Assembly (NCBI GenBank): GCA_003266075.1
Contig: MUZZ01000045.1
Span: forward strand, 4,927 to 16,220
DNA length: 11,294 nucleotides
DNA from: Methanosphaera sp. rholeuAM74
Lineage (GTDB): Archaea; Methanobacteriota; Methanobacteria; Methanobacteriales; Methanobacteriaceae
Reading direction: 5' to 3'
Under the pieces are notes generated by a model. That model worked only from the letters and a program-made list of their open reading frames with translations. It was not told the origin of the DNA and searched no databases. Every line of letters starts with the position of its first letter. Position 1 is the first letter of the stretch. The translations under genes were made by a program, and so were the position numbers. This document shows positions 8,801 through 11,294 of the stretch, piece after piece.

Positions 8801-11128
8801 GTCATCATAATACTCTTCATAGTGTCCAGTAGCATTATAACTGGTTATGGTCATGTTCTCTAGTATGAGTGTGTATCCCTCGTTTACCTTTATGAATTGG
8901 TATTTGTTTTGTCCGTTTAGAGTGTTCTTGTTACCATTTATTTTGAGAGTTTTTACTTGTTTCGTGTTTGCCCATGTAATAGTTTGAGTTGCATTGTAGT
9001 CTCCAGCAAGTAAGTTTATCTCATACTCCGTTGATTTAACTTTCTTAGCTTCTTCTACTGCTTCTACTAACTGTGTGTAGTTGGTAACGTTTTTGGTGAT
9101 TGTTCCTATGAACGTCTTAATGTTTAGTGTGTTATTGTTGTCTAATCTGAGGCTAATTGTATGGTTACCCTGAGGTATACTCTTATTGTAGTTTAATCTG
9201 TCATCTTTAATGTTATAGTCACCTTTGTAAACGTTATCGATGTATAATGACACGTTACTTATCAAAAGACCGTTGTAGTCTTCTATCTCTATATCGTATT
9301 CGTTATTGTTATTTATGATGAGACTTAACATTTCTTCATTATCTGTTAAGTTAGTGTTATTCATAGTTATATTGGCATTATTATATATTGCTGATCCATA
9401 TCTTGCGTTGTTGTTGTTTAGTGTGGAGTTGTTGATTGACATGTTACCACGCAAATTGTATACTGCTCCACCAACATCTGCAGAGTTATCACTTAGTATG
9501 CTGTTGTTAATGGTTATGTCACCTACATAGTTGTAGATTGCTCCCCCATTTTGTGCCCTGTTATTCTTTAATGTTGAATATCTTATTATCAATGTTCCCT
9601 TGTTGTTGATTGCTCCACCAGAGCCTTCCACGTAGTTTTCGTAGTATTCATCGTAGTATTCATCATAATACTCTTCATAGTGTCCAGTAGCATTATAATT
9701 TGTTAGGGTAATGTTTTCTAGTATGAGAGTGTATCCCTCGTCTACTGTAATGAATTGGCAGTATTTCTGTCCATCTAATATGTTTCCATTACCATTTATT
9801 TTAAGAGTTCTTACTTGGTCAGTGTCTGCCCATGTAATACTTTGAGTTGCATTGTAATCTCCACTAAATAAGTTTATAGTGAAGTTAGTATATTTATTCG
9901 TTATTGTTCTAGCTTCTTGCACTGCATTCACTAATTGTGTGTAGTTGGTAACGTTTTTGGTGATTGTTCCTATTCGTATATTCATATTTAACGTGTTATT
10001 ATCACTTGTTTTGATGCTTATTGTGTGGTTACCCTGTGGTATGCTTTTATTGTAGTAAATGGTGTTGTCCGTTATTTTGTAGTTTCCTTTATTAACATTA
10101 TCAACATATAATGACACGTTACTTATTGCAAGACCGTTGTAATCTTCAATTTCAATGTTAAATCTATTGTTAATGACATCAAGGTTCAACATTGGAGTAT
10201 TATCCGAGAAGTTTGAGTTGTTTATGCTTAAATTAGCATTATTGTAAATTGCTCCTCCTTCACAACTTGCAGTATTGTTGTTTAGTGTTGTATTGTTCAT
10301 AGTTAATTTTTTGTCGTTGTAAATAGCTCCACCATATCCTGTAAAATAATAAGAATAATCTTCGTCATCATAGTAATCAAAAATGTACTCCCCAGTTGCT
10401 TTGTTATTATTTAGTGTAGAGTTAATGATGGTTAAATCTCCACTATTGTAGATTGCACCACCATAGCTTGATTCTTCACTTTCTACTGTGTTGTTGTTTA
10501 GTGTTGAGTTAATGATGGTTAAATCTCCAGTATTATAGATTGCCCCACCATAGCTTTCATAGTAATCCTCGTAGGCATTGTTGTTAATTAATTTAGAGTT
10601 TTTGATAGTTAAAGTACCATGGTAATTATATATTGCTCCACCGTCTCCAGCAAAGCAATTAGCTATTATGAGATTGTTTATTGTGACAAAATTATCGTCT
10701 GATGTAATTTCTAAAAATCTGTAACTGTTACGTCCATCAATTGTTTTACCATTACCATTAATTGTAAGATTCGTTATATACGAATTTACTTCGGTATAGT
10801 ACTCGAGTTCAATATCTGATTTAATATTAACTGTCACAGTATCATATTCATAACTAGTTAGTGCATCGTATAAATCGTCAGAGTCATATACATTATAAGT
10901 CTTTGATGCCCTTTTTATGCTCTTTTCTTCTTTAATCAATTCTTTAGGCTCTTCTACCATACTACTTTCCGATGTATCCGTAGTATGTGTAGCTAATTCC
11001 CCTATTTCGCTATTGCTATCCGTACTTACAGAATCCTCTGATACTTCTGTAGCACTTACTACTCCTAATAACACAATTAGTAGTGTGGATAGTAAAATTA
11101 GCTTCAAATATTTTTTGTTCATGTTCAT
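2852..11128 (-). CDS. Giant adhesin-like surface protein: four Pmp-type beta-helix modules, seven Ig-like domains, WVxGHYE tail
   Basis: Likely a secreted or cell-surface adhesin of the Methanobacteriales Asn/Thr-rich adhesin-like family; no enzymatic motif is visible. Residues 1-26 are a signal peptide (K-K-Y-L-K, a hydrophobic core, then V-V-S-A before T27). A Ser/Thr/Glu linker follows to about 75. Four modules each have a capping segment (for example Y-T-Q-L-V-N-A-V-Q-E-A and I-N-G-N-G) and beta-helix rungs G-G-A-I-Y-N ... L-x-x-N: about 5 rungs (163-312), 4 (503-598), 18 (789-1280) and 15 (1488-1850). The GGA[ILV]/FxxN pair is the signature of Chlamydia Pmp repeats. An insert near 1865-1905 carries W-motifs. 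Seven Ig-like domains span about 1984-2703, and the tail 2704-2758 begins and ends with W-V-x-G-H-Y-E. There is no C-terminal membrane segment, LPxTG or recognised pseudomurein-binding repeat. The frame is also open to a GTG at 11137. ATG 11128 has GTGG five bases upstream, and ATG 11122 aligns best with the paralogue downstream. The stop is TGA. Confidence 0.93.
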   Translation of the reverse strand: MNMNKKYLKLILLSTLLIVLLGVVSATEVSEDSVSTDSNSEIGELATHTTDTSESSMVEEPKELIKEEKSIKRASKTYNVYDSDDLYDALTSYEYDTVTVNIKSDIELEYYTEVNSYITNLTINGNGKTIDGRNSYRFLEITSDDNFVTINNLIIANCFAGDGGAIYNYHGTLTIKNSKLINNNAYEDYYESYGGAIYNTGDLTIINSTLNNNTVESEESSYGGAIYNSGDLTIINSTLNNNKATGEYIFDYYDDEDYSYYFTGYGGAIYNDKKLTMNNTTLNNNTASCEGGAIYNNANLSINNSNFSDNTPMLNLDVINNRFNIEIEDYNGLAISNVSLYVDNVNKGNYKITDNTIYYNKSIPQGNHTISIKTSDNNTLNMNIRIGTITKNVTNYTQLVNAVQEARTITNKYTNFTINLFSGDYNATQSITWADTDQVRTLKINGNGNILDGQKYCQFITVDEGYTLILENITLTNYNATGHYEEYYDEYYDEYYENYVEGSGGAINNKGTLIIRYSTLKNNRAQNGGAIYNYVGDITINNSILSDNSADVGGAVYNLRGNMSINNSTLNNNNARYGSAIYNNANITMNNTNLTDNEEMLSLIINNNNEYDIEIEDYNGLLISNVSLYIDNVYKGDYNIKDDRLNYNKSIPQGNHTISLRLDNNNTLNIKTFIGTITKNVTNYTQLVEAVEEAKKVKSTEYEINLLAGDYNATQTITWANTKQVKTLKINGNKNTLNGQNKYQFIKVNEGYTLILENMTITSYNATGHYEEYYDDYYEDYYEGYIEGYGGAINNNGTLIITYSTLKNNRATYGGAIYNNATITMTNTTLEDNTAESGGAICNNGTLNITKSTLKYNTARNDEASYAGAIYNNGEITINNSTLNYNKAYNDDYSHDSYGGAVYNKGNLTIINSTMNNNEVSSEEDSYAGAIYNSGKLSISKSTLNNNSVAGDNSGYAGAIYNSGELSINNSTLKNNYAYGGYDDSCGGAVCNNGTLTITKSTLNNNTAESEEHSYGGALCNYGELTLNNSTLSNNKASSENYYDTYGGAVYNNGVINTTNTTLNNNTASDGGAIYNNDKLTITNSTLNKNSAVGYYDDYDEYFTPGLGGAIYNKKSLTITNSTLNNNAATSGAVIYNHYANLTINKSTLNNNSATDDGGAIYSYYTNSTITNSILQNNKATDDGGAVNTNYGTLKITKSTIKENNASDGGAIYNYYSNMTINYSTLNNNKAKWYGGAVDNNGNLSINNSTLNYNEATHGGAIDSSTNITVKNSNFTDNNPMLNFIINNDVYDIGILDYNGLSINNASLYIDNVYKGNYNIKNNRLNYNKTIAKGNHIITLTIDNNTTLNMNMTIGTITKNVSSYTQLVNAVQEAKKTNAINYTINLLPGNYTANQNIIWGNSKLIKTLKINGNNNTLNGQNTYNFITVDNGYTLTLENMTLTNYTSSGRDYDDYTNYDDNEDYEDYDDYDDYDDYDDYYDYETESFDGAINNNGNLTIANSILKNNNLSESYAVVVYNDATLTIINSTINKNTAKNAGVIHNTGTLTITNTTLNNNTADNGGTVYNNGNLTIKNSTLNNNKAEYGGAIYNNRTITLTKSTLNNNTARDGGAIYNCKQDITITNSTLNNNKAYTKNYTSYGGAIYNNQGYLTLANSTLNKNTATSGGAIYNREYLANLINCTLTNNKADTNGGAVTNSDGTLTMTKSTLNNNTAKSGGAVYNDYGNLTITSTNLNNNKATSGGAIYNNCNLSITQSTLNNNNATTGGAIYNNCNLSITQSTLNNNNATRGGAIYNNCNLSITKSILNNNTAVNGGAIYNDYSGNLVIENNTLNNLVNIENNTFYNNKAKNGATIYVHDSINKFIRSIPTWIEGYSVTNYNIFIYTAWDSYGNGIAGYYPTRWVEAHYEYDYVTLTSIAQPHLIIEQNIFKENKANSTGKAIINKCNASIIDNVNDDKSKYSSTIYTNGTNVLILENTFDDGMKSTQITISSDNTKVYVNDEIKFTFTLKDQNNKTIPNEKIISNINGKNYTLTTNANGTAIQKYKSTTSGNLIVNAMYNGSALYYSSTANMTIKVNKINTKITLKASNTTPTVNSKVNITATLTDANNKKLSNQKLTLNVNGKTYNLTTNTNGVATQTYTPTSSGKQKITATYNGNSQYNPSNTTTNITAKKINTKLTLKASNTTPTVNDTIIITATLTDADNKKLANQSIIINVENKNYTLKTNATGQVSQKHKLTKVANTTITAKYNGNTVYNASTNSTKITVRNKTQANTKINTKLTLRASNTTPIVNTPMNITATLMDVNNKVLTNQNITLKVNSESYNLKTNSKGVAILNYTPTKTGTHTITATYKQTSSYKNSTATTTINVKNKINTKITVSTVYGVIGNPMTLTAKVTDSSNKAVVNGYVIFKLNQITIKDNKKLTGSDNALKVYVANGVASVNVTADLNMRYAQNLTAVYSGSSIYNASRSNNAKAQISQRNASIVVSSNVKTIKQGQTLTLTARVYDTTGGKRSSKLIPFEDEFVYFKVNGITLKDSKGNMQKVKLVNGVATINYTIPLGLSGVTDGKTFNVKNHTILAGYYNKNYQAEVRNTSYFQVERSNITITITNATVNKYTNKLSLTAVIKDYLGNKVLGPNKCVVKVNGATLKSNDKPIYYYASNGVLSLENISIPSYNKYTSIEIVTQDRLSYKSQRNTTTKINVVSQKWVEGHYEGGSVLYGIEYVYSSDGLLMVDGDGNPVTRTVTKRVGGTWVPGHYEDV
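5702..5917. repeat. Three tandem 72-nt repeats encoding consecutive beta-helix rungs
   Basis: The units are 5702-5773, 5774-5845 and 5846-5917. The last two differ at a single base; the first is more diverged at one end. Each encodes one 24-residue rung with G-G-A-I-Y-N-N-C-N-L-S-I-T, so 72 nt is exactly one turn and copy-number change keeps the frame. This is the most homogeneous rung array in the gene and points to recent duplication or conversion. Confidence 0.9.
6670..7258. repeat. Inter-module segment, copy 3 of 3
   Basis: D-Y-N-G-L-S-I-N-N-A-S-L-Y, then G-N-H-I-I-T-L, S-S-Y-T-Q-L-V-N-A-V and I-N-G-N-N-N-T-L. It is more diverged than the other two and ends in the much longer Asp/Tyr tract. 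Confidence 0.7.
6681..6779. repeat. 9-nt period minisatellite encoding an Asp/Tyr-rich tract
   Basis: Eleven successive 9-nt units resemble TCATCATAG on the plus strand; three in a row (6699-6725) are identical. They encode D-Y-D repeats just ahead of the fourth beta-helix block, at about residues 1450-1483. The period is a multiple of three, so slippage would change the length of the acidic-aromatic tract without breaking the frame. Confidence 0.88.
8765..9300. repeat. Inter-module segment, copy 2 of 3
   Basis: Same order of elements as copy 1: D-Y-N-G-L-L-I-S, S-I-P-Q-G-N-H-T-I-S, K-N-V-T-N-Y-T-Q-L-V and the I-N-G-N cap, ending in the Glu/Tyr tract. It is the copy closest to copy 1. Confidence 0.75.
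8770..8830. repeat. Degenerate repeat encoding Glu/Tyr/Asp tract before module 3
   Basis: It encodes G-H-Y-E-E-Y-Y-D-D-Y-Y-E-D-Y-Y-E. It has the same relative position and similar bases as 9631-9690, so the two segments are copies of one ancestral tract. Confidence 0.65.
9630..10165. repeat. Inter-module segment, copy 1 of 3
   Basis: Encodes D-Y-N-G-L-x-I-S-N-V-S-L-Y, a small beta domain with G-N-H-T-I-S, then a new capping segment (K-N-V-T-N-Y-T-Q-L-V) and T-L-K-I-N-G-N. Related copies are at 8765-9300 and 6670-7258. Copies 1 and 2 also match strongly at DNA level, for example TCTAGTATGAG and TGTATCCCTCG. These segments start each new beta-helix and show that the gene grew by whole-module duplication. 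Confidence 0.75.
9631..9690. repeat. 12-nt period repeat encoding Glu/Tyr/Asp tract before module 2
   Basis: Degenerate 12-nt units (TCGTAGTATTCA type) encode E-Y-Y-D repeats after N-A-T-G-H-Y-E-E. The site is equivalent to the Asp/Tyr tract before module 4 and the tract at 8770-8830. Confidence 0.7.
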
Positions 11129-11146
11129 TCTTTCCACTTGTTCTAT

Positions 11147-11170
11147 GTAATCCTATTTTTAGTGGATTAC
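11147..11170 (-). promoter_or_regulatory. Leader hairpin upstream of gene 1
   Basis: The arms are GTAATCC and GGATTAC on the minus strand, a perfect 7-bp stem with a 10-nt A-rich loop. It ends 18 nt before ATG 11128. The equivalent 24-nt element in front of the second gene is at 2487-2510 and shows a compensatory base-pair change. It could act in mRNA stability, translation control or protein binding; the sequence does not say which. Confidence 0.5.
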
Positions 11171-11180
11171 TTACTTGTTA

Positions 11181-11211
11181 TTTATTGCTTCTTGTTTTTG
11201 TTATAGTTTTG
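11181..11211 (-). promoter_or_regulatory. Conserved initiator/leader box of gene 1
   Basis: On the minus strand it begins CAAAACTATAAC, followed by A-runs and AAGAAGCAA. It matches the box at 2521-2551 almost base for base, while the flanks have diverged. The matched distance to the TATA box on one side and to the hairpin on the other (10 nt) argues for function. It is either the initiator and start of the leader, or a BRE/TATA pair. Confidence 0.5.
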
Positions 11212-11226
11212 TCTCTTTTTTCATTG

Positions 11227-11235
11227 TTTTATAAA
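11227..11235 (-). promoter_or_regulatory. TATA box of the giant adhesin gene
   Basis: TTTATAAAA read on the minus strand, about 100 nt before the start codon. It sits exactly 15 nt upstream of the CAAAACTATAA leader box, the same spacing as AATCTTAAA in front of the second gene. A start of transcription about 25 nt downstream would fall inside that box and give a leader of roughly 75 nt. Alternatively the CTATAA of the box could itself be the TATA element. Confidence 0.5.
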
Positions 11236-11294
11236 TTGTGTGTTAGTTATTATTTCTAGTATGGCTTATTGTATGTTTTTCTAATCTTTTATCG

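Larger units (their letters stand above)
11138..11294. other. Upstream region of gene 1 to the right edge
   Basis: AT-rich, holding the TATA box, leader box and hairpin listed separately. Beyond the TATA box (11236-11294) I see no gene and no further repeated or palindromic signal. Confidence 0.5.

Noticed and set aside
2852..11128. Pectate-lyase-type enzyme or autotransporter
   Set aside because: The helix motifs are structural only. No catalytic residues can be recognised, and there is no C-terminal outer-membrane barrel; the Ig-like tail fits an archaeal adhesin-like protein.
1..11294. Mobile element or phage origin
   Set aside because: No transposase, integrase, terminal repeats or tRNA attachment site were seen; the repeats are internal to the coding sequences.

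Overview
The window appears to come from an AT-rich methanogenic archaeon of the Methanobacteriales, most like Methanosphaera or Methanobrevibacter. The grounds are family resemblance only: very large Asn/Thr-rich secreted 'adhesin-like' proteins, Pmp-type beta-helix rungs followed by bacterial-Ig-like domains, an AT-rich archaeal promoter and GAGG-type ribosome binding. No marker gene is present, so the genus is an inference.

Layout. Both genes lie on the minus strand, one behind the other. From the right edge: 11138-11294 is the upstream region of the first gene (TATA box, leader). Positions 2852-11128 encode a complete giant surface protein of about 2758 residues. Positions 2459-2851 are intergenic (terminator candidate of gene 1, then promoter and leader of gene 2). 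Positions 1-2458 hold the 5' part, 819 codons, of a second paralogous surface protein. That reading frame is open from its start to the left edge and continues outside the window. Nothing convincing is coded on the plus strand.

How the genes relate. Both proteins start with a signal peptide, a short charged linker ending in K-E-E-K-x-I-K-x-A-S, and the same capping domain. Stacked 23-40 residue rungs with the motif G-G-A-[IVL]-Y-N ... [LF]-x-x-N follow. Gene 1 repeats the whole cap-plus-helix module four times, with about 5, 4, 18 and 15 rungs, and then carries seven Ig-like domains and a short W-V-x-G-H-Y-E tail. They are probably paralogous cell-surface or secreted adhesins that enlarge by internal duplication. 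Neither shows a recognisable anchor, although the C-terminus of gene 2 is not in the window.

The most interesting non-coding signal is the shared leader. From the TATA box to the end of a 24-nt hairpin, the upstream regions of the two genes are collinear over 89 nt with no indel. The hairpin stem is kept by a compensatory change (C-G versus A-U) and a G-U substitution. This suggests a common RNA-level control element for this adhesin family.
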